Part shown: positions 44,312 to 56,009 of the stretch, one piece after another
Layout: each line of letters starts with the position of its first letter
How positions within the stretch are numbered: position 1 is the first letter of the stretch
Source of the DNA: Tribonema minus
Lineage: Eukaryota > Sar > Xanthophyceae > Tribonematales > Tribonemataceae
Length of the DNA: 64,000 bases
Assembly: GCA_017506865.1 (NCBI GenBank)
Contig: JAFCMP010000511.1
Coordinates: 742,402-806,401, forward strand
Direction of reading: 5' to 3'
Notes under the pieces: generated by a model
What the model saw: only the letters and a program-made list of their open reading frames with translations
Databases searched by the model: none
What the model was told of the DNA's origin: nothing
Made by a program: the position numbers and the translations under genes

Positions 44312-47263
44312 ATGCTACAAGCATCGTTCTTCTTCAGACACGCAATTATCTCTCACAGATCCATGGCGTCGCTTGCCGCCGCAGCAGCGGAAGTAGCAGC
44401 TGTGGCAAGTCCCACAAACCAATTGTCGACAGGGCAAGGCCAGCTGAATGGAGAGGAGCCCGCAACGTTGGTGATTCATCATTCAGCATGCGAAGGCCAC
44501 CAGATCCCGCGGCATTTTGAGTGCCCGGCGCGTTCCCACTCCATTATGAAAGCACTGAGCGACAACTTCCCAAGCATGCCCAGGCAGCTCGCCCCAAACA
44601 TCACCAGGGAAGAGCTAAGCCTGTTTCACACGGAGCGCCTAATTGGCAAAGTGTTCGCTAGATGCGCAGCTTCAGAGCAGTCTGGGAATTTGGTGTCCCT
44701 TGATGTCGACACAGCTATCATGCCTCGGTCGAGAGAGGCGATCACCCGCGCCGCCGGTGCTGTGGCACACGCCACTAAGGAGGTAGCAGCGGGACGGTGT
44801 GTGAATGCGTTCTGCTGTGTGCGCCCGCCCGGCCACCATGCGACGCCGGACGTGAGCATGGGGTTTTGTTTCTTCAACAACGTGGGGGTTGCGGCGGGGA
44901 TGGCTCATGAGCAGCTGGGCTTCGAGAGAGTTGCAGTTGTGGACTTCGATGTACATGTGAGTGTGTGTGTGTGTGTGCGTGCTGTTTAGTGGTTCATATC
45001 GATCAAAATCGAAGCTCAAGGTCTGCTTCAAACATTGTATGCAGCCTCACGTATGCACAAGGGATACAAGTGGATGGGCGTTGAGGTCTTTTTTATACCT
45101 TGCACGTGCTCCTTCGCAATGTACCAACTGCATGTACATCATGGGCGCACTGACTATGGCTGTAGTTTAGCATTTTACCTGAATAGCTGCCTGGATGCTT
45201 GGCGCTACACATCATCAGTCTCGATGCATTCACCTTTCTTCTCATTCTCTACATTCTGTCATGATGATTGTCGCATTCACACCACAAGTCCCAACTCATC
45301 AATGCAACGACACAAGTGAAAGAAGCAGGACCTCGAATTCAGTTGGTTTTCGGTCACGACATTGGCTCCTGCCAGCCTGACGTCGCGTGCATATGCGTAC
45401 AGTAGTGTCGTGCAGACAACAAGATTTGGGGGTAAACATGCATGACATGCTTTGGCAGAAGCAGTGCCTTGCATACCTCAAATCACTCACTGCAAGGGAT
45501 ATGTACGATGAAGGCGATGGGCTGTGCAGGCAGCTCTGTTCAGTTGATGGCACCAGTGTATTTGTAGCGAAATCATGTCAATGCTCAGCAGAGGAGTGTC
45601 TCATATGAAAGCCGAAGACAGAATATGGTAGTCATGCTGACGTTGCTGGACTCGCTTCGACGATTGCCACCTAATGCTGTGGAATGCAAAGTGTTGGTGA
45701 TTTCTAATTGATCGTGTCAAGTTTCAATCACACATTTCTACCTCTCATCCAGTCCTTGTGGTGCATGGTCACATACTTATAACCCTTATGGGGCTGGTCA
45801 ATTGGCAGGACAGAGTTATGTAGGCCAAAGCGTTTCGACGCATTTTAGTTTCATGGTGGCATGGGCAACGCACGCATACTTGTTGTACTGTGCATGTCTT
45901 AGCCAGAATGACGGTATCTGTGCGGGTAACACATACAGACAACCAGGAATTGCATGCTCATCGACGGCATGAGCATGCGCACTCACTCCGCTCTGTTTTT
46001 TCAAGCCTCTCATTGTATGCACCCCTGTGCAGCACGGCAACGGCACGCAGGCGGGTCTTGAGAAGCTACCCTACGCCTTCTTCGCCTCCACACACGTCGG
46101 ATACGGCTTCTATCCCGGCACAGGCGAAGCCCACGAGCGCGGCAAGTTCAAGAACGTCATTAATATGCCCTTTCTCGAAGGCACGGGCTCCGGCGACTTC
46201 AGGGCGGCGTACGCTGATGTCATCCTGCCGGCGCTGCGAGAGTTTGATCCCGACATTGTGTTCATAAGCGCTGGCTTCGACGCGCATGAGGACGACCCGC
46301 TTGGCGAGATGGAGCTGACAGCGGTGAGGCTCTGTGTCAATGCATTCATGGCTGTAGTACAGCAGATGAGTGGTGTATGTAGCACTGCATTTGGTGTGGT
46401 ATGATGTGCGGTCATTGATGGGTCTGTCCTGTTTTAGATAGAAGAGGGCCACATCTGGGTCCATTGCAGCAGTCTTCCAGATGCTGTCGTCGTCGTCCGA
46501 GCTGCAGTGTGCATATACGGGTGGTACATAACCGTCATGCGCATAAGTGCCATCTGAGCTACCCTGTAGCTGGCGTCGGCTCCTTGTAACTTCCATGTCA
46601 CGTCACACACAAGTCGACATGTAATGGCCAAACTTTCCCAGACCTCAGTGTGCCCTGGTGTGTTGCTTATTGTGACATGTACACACACACAGCATATGCA
46701 CCAGCTGCATTATAGTACACACCCGCCACATTTGACATAGCATGCTTGCTAGTGAGAAGTTGAGCTGCTGTCCACCACCTGCTGGCAAGCCAGCCCCATC
46801 ACGACTTCAAAATTCGCATCTGACTCGCCAACAACTCGTCACCCTCTTGCCTGTGCAGGACGACTTTGGCTGGGTGACACGTGAGATCTGCGCCGTTGCC
46901 GCCGACGTGTGCAATGGACGCGTCGTGAGCGCGCTAGAGGGCGGCTACAACTTTGAGGCCATCTCCAAGAGCGCAGTCGCTCACGTGCAGGCGCTCAGAG
47001 ACGCCGCCGCTGCGCAGCGCGGCAGAGCAGCAGCAGCAGCAGCAGCACCAGCAGCAGCAGAAGAGGGTGTAGCTGGACCTGCAGCAGTTGGCGAGGGCCC
47101 TGAGGCTGCTGCAACAGACGAGACTGCTCAGCCAACGCTCGCAGATGCTGCGATAGCGGCGGCCGCAGTTGAAACGGCAGCGGAAGTTGCAGAGCTGGAA
47201 GAAGCAATTGCCAAACTGGAGGTCACGGAGGACGCTGCCCTTACACCCACAGCGCAATCATGA
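44312..47263 (+). CDS. Class II histone deacetylase family protein, 3 exons
   Basis: Exons: 44312 (or 44363)-44956, 46033-46323 and 46859-47263; all junctions GT-AG, all phase 0. From ATG 44363 the product is 429 aa; the upstream in-frame ATG 44312 adds 17 residues (MLQASFFFRHAI), which could be a targeting peptide. The motifs fit a zinc-dependent lysine deacetylase: RPPGHHAT with the catalytic His pair (~aa 155), FCFFNN, DFDVHHGNGTQ across the first junction (zinc Asp and His), ISAGFDAHEDDPLG (second zinc Asp) and LEGGYN with the catalytic-pocket Tyr. The order and DDFGWVTREI block fit class II (HDAC6/10, HDA-type). After the domain is an Ala/Glu-rich tail of ~95 aa with no clear domain. It would remove acetyl groups from histones, tubulin or polyamines; the substrate cannot be told. 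Confidence 0.92.
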
Positions 47264-47898
47264 CGTGCACATGTGCAGCACACATGCCATTGGTCAGAGT
47301 TGTACAAACCCTACTTGAGTGTTGAGGTGTGTACAGTGCCCTGCGCAGGCGTTCCGCTGTGTTAGCGTGTGCTAGTTCCCAAGGGTTTGGCAAGAGGCGG
47401 CTGTGGGCAGTTGATGTGTTCGGTGTGAGGGGCCAAATGCCGCTGGTCAATACATGTTGTTGTTGAATGTGCTCAGATGTGCCACGTTCTTCACAGTCGA
47501 ATTCTGCTGCCCCAGTGTAGTGTGCAAATGCTGCATGGCTGTAATGTGCTGAGCACGTGCGGTCGCGCCTGCTTATGATGGAGTGACTGTGAGAAGCTGG
47601 CTCCTCTCGAAGCTGACAAGATGTATGACATGGCTCATCAGAGTGGCTGCATTGTATGCACTGCATTGGCATTGCATTGCATTGTTGAAGGGCATTGAAA
47701 GTCTCTTAAGGGGGAGCTCAATAGTAACATTGTGCGCGTGTGGCAGTTCTCAGGCGCGGACGGCACTCGTCAACTGTGATGAGCAGCTAGCGAATTGCAT
47801 GCTTCTCATAGGCGGCGATGTATTAAACAAGTTTCCACTTCAGCATTGATGATGTCCACATCGCTGACTCTCTGACACAAACTTCTCATTCCAGCAAA
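47264..47898. other. Intergenic with a diverged repeat
   Basis: HDAC 3' flank. From about 47670 to 47885 lies one copy of a ~210-bp repeat also found at about 51028-51230 on the same strand. Confidence 0.6.
47670..47885 (+). repeat. Direct repeat, copy 1 (pair at 51028-51230)
   Basis: Shared blocks in order: AAGGGCATTGAA, GAGCT.AAT, TTCTCAGGC.CGGACGG, GCATGCTTCT, GGCGGCGAT, TTAA.CAAGTTT, CAGCATTGATGA and GACTCTCTGACACAAA. Overall similarity is perhaps three quarters by eye. Confidence 0.75.
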
Positions 47899-48640
47899 AA
47901 ACAAAGCACACAAAAGCCCGATCTGCCTCGACGCGGTCGACGTCACGTGCATCCCGCAGCCACGCCTGCACGTCTACTGCGAGACGTTCATGCGCGAGTT
48001 CCCGCGCAGATCCAGCACGTTGTGCCCGATGTGCCGCGCACGCATCGGCGGCCACGTCTTCTCCAACTTGAGGATCGTGCACAATGGCGGTGACGACGCA
48101 ACGGCGGTCGACGAGATGACCGCGGCGCGGCCCGCGGTTGACGCCACCCTCAGCGGCTCGACAACGAACCTCGTCGGCGACTCGGCGGGCGTCTCCAGGT
48201 CCGTCGTTGCCGTCCTCACCGCGCTTGAACACCACTTGTGCGCCGGCTGTATTCAGGGTGCTCATCGCTGTACCGCGCCAGATCGATTTCGACGAGCTGG
48301 AGGCAAGCTTTTACCAGGTGGTCTCCAGGGAATGCGCGTGGCTCGCGCACATGCGCACTGTCGGATCCGAGCACGTACGCAACACGGCGACCGCCATCAG
48401 TCTGGAGGCGTTCAACGGTGAGAGCAGGGGCGGTTCCGCGTGCTGTTCACCAGCGCGGGCGCGCGCAATTCGACGACGAGCCTCGACTTGCCGAACGTAG
48501 ACGTTCTGGTCACGATGGGGTCCGGCAACGAGCGCTCGGGAAGACTTGCGAGACTCGGCAGAAAGTTGAATCACGGCGAGGTGCACTGTTTCAGCTCGTG
48601 CCTGCGGGTTGCCGTGCTCGGTGCTTTGATGCACTGAAGG
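47899..48640 (+). pseudogene. Decayed RING-like and XPB/Ssl2-like helicase fragment
   Basis: An unusually GC-rich island. From 47899 (after a TTCCAG acceptor-like site) the frame reads PICLDAV, LHVYCETF and LCPMCRARI: a RING-like layout in which three expected Cys ligands are replaced (Ser, Arg, Phe). Further on, in other frames, come DFDELEASFYQVVSREC (about 48285-48340) and then LFTSAGARNSTTSLDLPNVD, VLVTMGSGNE and GRLARLGRKL (about 48442-48570). The last part resembles helicase motifs V-VI of XPB/Ssl2-type enzymes (TS.DLP, then QRLGR). At least two frame changes and a TGA break it. It could be an old transfer, possibly from a large DNA virus, but that is speculation. Confidence 0.4.
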
Positions 48641-49358
48641 AGGTTGGCATTTGCGTCTGGCATGAGACGAGTGACCGAATGGCGTCGTTCTTATTACGTG
48701 TTCCACTCCATTACTTCCGTTTTAAAACTGACTGCACAGGCAGCAAATTCGCCTCAGCAGCAGCCTGCCTGCAGGCCATCAGCACCAGCAGTCTCCCCGT
48801 CGCTGAGGCTACCGTATATGTCGCTGATTTATTCCGTTCAATGTGAAACGCATACAAGGAAGGCCCTCCCTTATACCTTAGGAGGTACGGGGCGAGGGAT
48901 GTAATGCCCGCAATGCATCTGGCGGAACAGGGTCACTGACACCAATCGCTTCCACACACACCTCAAAAGAACGTGCGTCACCTCCAAATGCGTTTCCTGT
49001 CAATCTGTGATCTTGAAATGCGTACATGGGCGGTGCCTTGCCGCTAGTGTGTTCTTAGCGTACTCACAGTTGAACCGTTACGTCCGCGAAAGAGTTGAAG
49101 GGTGGCCGCAGCTTGAGACTGCATAACAATACGTGCCAAGCGCAAACCGCTGCATGCGGTCAGCGTCGCCTGCGCAGCAACACCTCACGCGCTGAAGAGT
49201 CAGCGCCAGAACGAGGCTTTGATGGCAGCGAACGCGTACGCTACCCGCCCTTGCAAGAAATTACGAGCCGAAGTGTATACATAAGAAGGCTTGCGCCCTG
49301 AAGGTCTCTTCTGCAACACAGCACAGCAGCAACCACCACACACACCACAAGACACAAC
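48641..49358. other. Intergenic / promoter of the 49.4-kb gene
   Basis: No gene recognised. A GTATACATAAGAAG sequence at about 49273 lies ~85 bp before the next start codon and could be a TATA-like element. Confidence 0.4.
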
Positions 49359-50062
49359 ATGGCGGTCGCATTCGGCTGGTACAAGGTGGAGAGCGTGGAA
49401 AAGTGGATCGAAGCCTTCAAGGCCCCGATCACCTGTGCATGGCGCAAGGAGAACGGCATCACCGGCTGGAAGATTGTGAAGTTCCCAGATGAGCCAGACA
49501 AGGTGGGTACAAGCAGAGGTTGACTGCCCTGCGCTATTCGGGCAGCAGCAGCTTCTTGTGCTTTCAGTGCCCGGCTTCTTGTGCAGCTACTGTGCCCGAA
49601 ACACTGCAGTGTTCTGCAGTCTTCTGTCAGCCTGCTGAAGATTGACACGTTGGCGGGCTGCCCTGGGAGTGAGCACCGTCACGCCAGGCCACACGTGGAC
49701 ACACAAACGTGCTTTCTGCCCCACGAGACATCCAAGCAATTCCGTAAACACGGTGCGATCATTTAGATTATCAAAATGTTTGTTGAGGTGCCGCTGCACG
49801 CCAGCACATTAGTAGTGTTGCTGTCCTTCTTGGCACAGCGGCTCAGCCACCAAAGCTTGCCCCTGTGGACTCGCACACGTGACACTGCTTCTGTCATGTG
49901 CTCGCTACATGTGCAGGTTGGTTTGATTGTGAACTACCCCAGCGTGGAGGCTGCCAAGGCATACCTTGCCAACCCCAAACCCGCCAGATCATGTCGGACG
50001 CAGGGCTCATTGGCACACCCACAATCACGATCGGAGAGGTGCTCGAAATCGGCTCGGACTGA
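49359..50062 (+). CDS. Small dimeric alpha-beta-barrel-like protein, frameshifted near C-terminus
   Basis: Exon 1 49359-49502 and exon 2 from 49917, joined in phase 0 (donor GTGGGT, acceptor GTGCAG). The product starts MAVAFGWYKVES, has a Trp-rich first half and reads VGLIVNYPSVEAAKAYLAN in exon 2. Length (~100 aa), an NYPS..AKAYLANP block and a later SDAGLIGTPTITIGEV block recall small DABB / DUF3764-like proteins. That last block is one frame over from the start of exon 2: one base appears to be missing at about 49980-49986 in a C/A-rich run. As read, the original frame ends at 50111; the conserved frame ends at TGA 50060-50062. This is either a sequence error or a recent loss. Function unknown. 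Confidence 0.6.
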
Positions 50063-50423
50063 ACGGAGCTTTCTGTGCATGGCGCCAGCATGTGCAGCCG
50101 CCTGGGCATGATGGTCGGTCATTGCACCTGCAGCCATCCTGCGCTGTATAAGTAGATGTCACTCACGCAGCGGCCGTGGCAGTGTCGCAGCAAGAAGGGC
50201 AGTGCTGATTGAGCGTGGCGGCAGCGCACACCCATCGGTAACACAAGCCGTAGCATTGCGCGCATTGACAGCAGCTCAGCGTCTCCGCAGCTGGCTCTGA
50301 AATCAACCTTTGCACACGGCACAATCATGGTTAAGATATTGTTCAACACAAGGCACACATGATACAGTATCCGGGGGGGCGGGGCATATGGACGAGGACG
50401 TAGGGGTGGATCTAGAGATGCCA

Positions 50424-50573
50424 TTTGGCGGCGGCAGCGTTTGAGTGGTTGTCATTGAGACACTTCCAGACTGTCGCACGACATGTAGATTATGTATAGC
50501 AAGCTTACAATATATATATATATAGAAGTATATAGATACCATTCACCTGGGCGTTTTTGCGCCCTGAGCAAGA
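50424..50573 (+). repeat. Dispersed LTR-like repeat, copy 2
   Basis: Matches 4871-4938 and 4962-4988 in order and strand, but a TA-rich insert separates the two blocks here. Probably a solo or truncated LTR of the chromovirus family. Confidence 0.7.
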
Positions 50574-51027
50574 GGAGTGCCCACACTTGTGCAATTCTGT
50601 TGAAAAAATCATGCCTGAGCGTTGTGAAACTCAATATATCGCTGAACTTGCCCAGTGCAGCTTGCGCAAGCCACTATTCATTGCGCAAACAAGGATCGGA
50701 GCCAATGTTCAGGTCCCTGCCACCATCATGAGTGAGCTCCGCACCTTGCGTTGCTCTTTTCAAAAAGATGATGCATATGTGATGCATGAGTGGTGGTAAC
50801 TTTGGGCGGCGCTGTGGGATCTGGTGCACGTTTCCGAATGACATGTTTGTTGGCGGCTACATGAGCAGCGGCAGCGGCGCTCAGAAAAATTATCAGCACA
50901 ACAATGTCACTGACAGAAAAACCTGCATCGCCACAGACGCACACACACACACACGTGTGCACACACACATACACATCGAGTTGACTTTTGGCGCCTGTTT
51001 TTGAATACATTGTGCACAAGTTCTGTC

Positions 51028-51230
51028 ATCAAGGGCATTGAAGGTCTTCTGAAAGGCGGAGCTGAATGGTAGAATCCTGCGCATGCTGGTACTTCTCAGG
51101 CACGGACGGGGTCACCTGCGATGACAAACCGAGTAGCATGCTTCTATCTAGAGGCGGCGATATGTTAATCAAGTTTCTGCCTGTCAGCATTGATGAAGTT
51201 CATATCCTTGACTCTCTGACACAAAAACTA
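51028..51230 (+). repeat. Direct repeat, copy 2 (pair at 47670-47885)
   Basis: Same ordered blocks as the copy at 47.7 kb, including GGCGGCGAT and GACTCTCTGACACAAA. It ends about 120 bp before the first CEP20 ATG. Confidence 0.75.
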
Positions 51231-51353
51231 GATATTCACTAGGAACGTACTCAAACTGCAACAGCAACTCCGCGTCTCCGACACAGCAGGTGGTGCAGGT
51301 TTGGCGCCTATTTTCAAAGTTCTTCAAGTTGAAGTGTCAGGAAGTTCGCCTTA

Positions 51354-53946
51354 GTGGGTTCAGTTGCGCTGGGAGGTGCACAAGCCCCTATTCAAGCGCA
51401 TTCTGGTGGTGCTATGGCCCAGGAGGCGCAGGTGCTTGAAGCCGATGACGCACCTCTGCAGCAGGAGGGCGCTGCAGGGACTCTCGATGACCTAAAGGAC
51501 GCGCTGGTGGACGCGTTGGAGAGCAGTGGAGCGCTGGGTGAGTCTAAGAGCAGCAACCGAAGTACCACACCTTCTGCAGGTGCCATCAGCCTGAGTACGG
51601 CCTGCATGAGCGTGTCGTAGCTGTCACATTGTTCGTGGCTTCAAAGAGTGCGCTGCCAGGCTTTCAAGCGTGTCCCAGTATTTTTGTAGGCAGCTACAGT
51701 CGCGCTGAAAGGGTGTACTCGGCGGCCTCACGAATTGACAAACACATTGCTGATAGCTTACCTTCGGCTCAGTGTTCTCAATGACCATTGCTTAGTTCTC
51801 AAGCGACAGCATGCAAGGCACTATCGTATCACGTTCGCACTCTATCAACACCCTCTGCATTTCTTGAAAATGGTCCCTGTCAAAACGGAGGTCTTCTGGT
51901 ATGCATTGAGCAAGTTAAGTGCATTGCAGTAAACTGCACAGCAGGCAAGTGTGGCGTACGATCTGAGTGCACCCAGCCCACAGACTCCCCGACGCCACAG
52001 TCTTACAGCATAGCCGGCAGCTTCAAATCATGCCTGCAGTCCACTGAGATCTCAATGCCAAATTCCCGTTGCACATTTTAACGTCAAATGTGTCCATTTG
52101 TCTGGCGAAGCCAATTCATGTTCCAGCAGTGAAAGGAACACATTTTGCGGGTGCCGTGAATGTTGTGCCAGCGCATAAACAAACAGGAAAGAAGCCAAAG
52201 GCACACATTACGGCAAGCACATGCCGTGGCAGGCACAACCCTGCAAGAATAGCCATCACCCTCAATCGTGCCCGCAAACAGCTCTTGCGAAAGTCGCAAT
52301 GTTTAATGTGATGCATGTTCTGGCATTGAGAGGTAATAGCTTGTGTGGGCGCCCTTAATGCAGTTGCCCGCGCAGAAGCGAGGTAACTTTTCGTCCAACC
52401 CTAACCCTAACTGCAAGTCCTTCTTTCCGCTAAAGCACACCTTGCCCTCCAATCACCGCATGCGTACGCCGCGGCCCTCATATTACGCTAACCCTAACCC
52501 TAATCCTAACCCTAATGCCGCGGTCGTCACACTTACCCTAATCCTAAACCGTAACCCTAATCCAAATACTACCCCTAACCCTGCAGGCAAACTCCGGGCA
52601 CGAGTACGTGCGGAGGTGTTCAAGTCGCTGGAGCCAGAGGAGTTGGCAACACGAGAGACAGCGCCTCCGCTGTCCAACGCTAATCTCATCATCAATGAGC
52701 TCATTCGGGACTACTTTGAGTACAATGGCTACAGGTATGTGCAGATGCGGTTGCTGCATTGGCATGCCTATGTACCCACTGTGCATGTGTTTCTTCAGCC
52801 TGTTGCATGGAGCAGTGGGTTGCTCGCTTGCATACGCACTCAAAGTGCCGCTCTCCAACAGCAGCGCACATGGAACACTAGTTAGCAGCGGCGTTCAAGT
52901 AATTCTTCATGGGGATATATGCATACGTATATACACACACCTTCGTGTGCATCATACTCAGCCGCAAACTCTTCACGAACAGAACACAGAGAGGTCAAAG
53001 TGATCCATATCACTTCTGATAGTAAGTAATAAGCTGCGAACGGATGCGGCTTTTAGATGTGGCGTATGCATGCTGCCCGTCGTGTGTGTTGGCCAGTGCA
53101 GGCCATGCCATCATCAATGGGTGCATACGCATGCAGCGGCGCCATAGTCGATTCTCACGCACTGAAGTGCTGCTCTTGACTTAGACGCCGTGCAGTCATG
53201 ATCTGACCGTTCTTGGCCGCACCATGCTGATCAGTCAATGTAGCACCTTACTGGGACTGTGGTACCTGGAACTAACCGATGCGTCTTGCATACTCTGGCT
53301 GCGCAGAGTGCATCACTCAAAGGATGCTCGCTAGGAACAACGACAAATACTTCAACAAATTTGTGTGTAATTGCATACACATCTACAGAGCACTCGCTGT
53401 GTTATTGGCCTGACTTGAACAGTTTCTCATGACGTCAAAGGTCTGCTGGAAGCTGCTGAAGCCTTCTTCAAACCTTTGACTGATTCGGAGACCATAACTG
53501 TACCGCGTACTGCGTTGAAGCTCGACGGCCAGTGCACTGTTTCTTACGGCAAATTGCGACTGCTGTTGTTGCCGTGTTTCGTGCCGTCATGCAGCCATGC
53601 CCTGAGCGTCTTCTTGTCGGAGTCATGTCAACCAGACGATGCCAGCCTCAGCAGAGGATTCATCCGCGATGAGCTAGGCGTCAGTGAAGAGCTGGATTCA
53701 GCGCGGCAGAAGCAGTTGCCGCTGCTGTATGGTATACTTCACATGCTCCAAAAGTGGAAGAGAGACAGCGAACAGCAGCCAGCGCTGGAAGGGCCGCAGG
53801 CATCACCACAAGGTACTGACGTGCTTTCAGCAGCATACTGCATGTGGAATTGCAGTGACCTGACCAGGATGGCAGTACATCAGCTCGCTTGCAACAGGAG
53901 CTTGTGCGATGTTGCAGTGCAGATTGGATGGTTGCGCCAGCCGTGA
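51354..53946 (+). CDS. CEP20: CEP20/FOR20 (FOPNL)-like centriolar satellite protein
   Basis: Exons: 51354 (or ATG 51414)-51537, 52587-52734 and 53595-53946; GT-AG sites, phases agree (207 aa from ATG 51414). The joined protein reads LDDLKDALVDAL..GALG, then KLRARVRAEVFKSLE and NELIRDYFEYNGY, then HALSVFLSESCQPDD and GILHMLQKWKRD. This is the N-terminal helix, TOF and LisH layout of FOR20/FOP proteins, which dimerise and are needed for basal body docking and cilium formation. A further donor-like GT at 53813 could cut exon 3 and lead to another exon; without it the frame stops at 53944-53946. Intron 1 ends in a telomere-like tract. CEP20 implies a cell that builds cilia or flagella. Confidence 0.85.
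52397..52584 (+). repeat. Telomere-like tracts forming the 3' end of CEP20 intron 1
   Basis: CCCTAA units at 52397-52410, 52488-52516 and 52532-52581. The last runs CCCCTAACCCTGCAG directly into exon 2 at 52587. CTAAC matches the branch-point consensus, and the C/T bases form the pyrimidine tract, so the repeats appear to supply the acceptor signals. Confidence 0.85.
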
Positions 53947-56009
53947 CTTCAACTTGTACGTCCGGCATCTTTAGCAGTCTAACCGCTTGTGCGACTGCCA
54001 TGTTGACCTGCATCGCCATAGTGGTGAGTGATGCGCTGGTATCACCCAACAAGCTGAGGCCATACTGTGCAGATGCAACTGCAGTTAGTTATCCAATACC
54101 GTTCACAATGCAGGTGTGCCACGTACCAACACAACTGGTCATCTTTGCATTGCAGGTGTAGTCGTGTGCTGCGCGCACATGCTTATGTGTGCGTTGCTCA
54201 ATCTGGATGTATGTTGGGCCCACTTTCAGCCCAGCGCACGGCGCTGTATCGCTGTCAGCACGCGCATTGACATCGGAGCAAGGTTATACCATGCTGCACC
54301 TCAAATATCATAACTGGCCCACATGCACTTTAGTGGCATGATGCCGCATCACGCAGCTGCATAACAGCACATGCATTGTAATGTCGCTACCATGATGGTG
54401 CTTGCCCACCTTCCCTGGTACAGCATTAAAGGTCCGCATCCTCACAACACTACTTGCTGCGTGTTCGTATGCATACGCCGCAGACCCTGTCAGCTTCGGC
54501 CACCCGCCAGCGGCAAATGCGACTTCAAGGCGATTACAGGGCGCCGCCCCCCCTCCAATTATGTTTTCAAATACATGACTGTTCTTGGCTTTTGAAAAGC
54601 TTGAGCCTCCACCTGCGTGTCTGCTGTCTGTGCTACTTCAAAGTACATTAATGCTTCCCAGTGGCACGTGCGGAGGCCATGCTGGCATGCCATATATGTA
54701 TAAGGAAGGTACGCATGTATGCGAGAACACGTGAAGATGTTAAGCAAAACTTCACCTTTGACTTGTGCCGTATAAGGGCATCAAAAACTCTCTGATTGAG
54801 CACTGCTTGCACATCACACACCTTGACAAGTCACCCGCCAGATCTGCATCCATTGCTGGGCGCCCATATTGTAGACCGGCATCACACGCTAACTCAGAGT
54901 CTTAGAAGAACTTCGCCCCCTCAGCGGCTGCTGCAGCCCCTCTCGCACGGGACTGAACACGAGGACGTGCCTCCCCTGGCAAGATGTCAATCGACAGGTT
55001 TGTGCGACCTGTATGTGTGCCTGCTGCTGGCGCTACTGCTATAGTATACTGTTTCTTTTGTGCTACCATGCATTATGCTGCCCTGTGTGCTCAACCAGCC
55101 CCCCCTTGTTCCCCCACCCCCACCGCCACCCCCCACGGCCTTGGCTGGCCCTCTGCCCCCATCTCATACGTACATACATGCCCCGCGGGCACAGCAGCAG
55201 CAGCAACAGAGCGATACACATCACCCCCCTCTGCGCTCAATGTTGGCCTCCAAGACTGCCAGTGCCTTCAAGTTGCCAGAGCCTGGACTCCCACGAAACT
55301 CAATGGGGCGCTCCTCCACATGTACTGCAGCAGCAGCAGCATCGAGACGCCGCACATGAGGATGTTGCAGTGCGTGCGTGGTCATGGTGGATAACTGCTG
55401 CCAGCAAGGGCGCTTCATCCAGCTCAATGTTGCGTACGCCGAAACCTGCCCTGCTCGCTGATGTTGAGGAGTGCTGACAATGAATCACAGATATCCTGCG
55501 CAGTACATCATCGAGCTCGCCGCTGCGGCTGGCTTTCAGCAGCGCCACAAACCATTGCAGCGTTGGAAGAAGGCACAACATTTTGCAACCTACAGGCTGG
55601 TGGGGGAGAGTGTTCAGCTTCCACGGGACGCGTCGCATACATGCTGCCGGACCTGCTTGCAGTGATGAACCACCAGACTGAGTGCATAGGTGGCAGTGAC
55701 GCTTGACACCGGTGCCACCCAGGAAGTCCTACTTAGAGGCGCCGCAAAGAAGATGGTACACCCATTGCGTTCAGCAGGTTATGCGCCATGCAGCACTGTA
55801 TACATATATGCAGCTGGCGACGCTTGCGAGTATGCGCGCTGTTGCCGATTGAAGATGGCGCCAGCGCCCATGCGCGTTGCTGCTCAAGAAACGGTCGGCG
55901 GCGCTCACACAGGATACCTTCCATTACTGCAGCCCTGCATCAGTGCCCATACGCTTCGCTGCTGATGCCGTCTCACCGCAGCCCATGAAGATGGAACCGC
56001 TGCCGCCCT
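53947..56009. other. Intergenic, no gene recognised
   Basis: Short ORFs only. A Pro-rich plus frame (55060-55359) with CAG-derived Gln runs has no supporting features. Confidence 0.4.

Larger units (their letters stand above)
50063..51353. other. Intergenic with repeat fragments
   Basis: Contains the second LTR-like repeat (50424-50573), a (TA)n tract at about 50511-50523, a CA-rich tract at about 50939-50975 and the second copy of the ~210-bp repeat (51028-51230). No gene recognised. Confidence 0.55.

Noticed and set aside
52343-52586. Coding continuation upstream of CEP20 exon 2
   Set aside because: Open only because CCCTAA repeats read as Asn-Pro and Thr-Leu; the phase and family alignment place the exon start at 52587.
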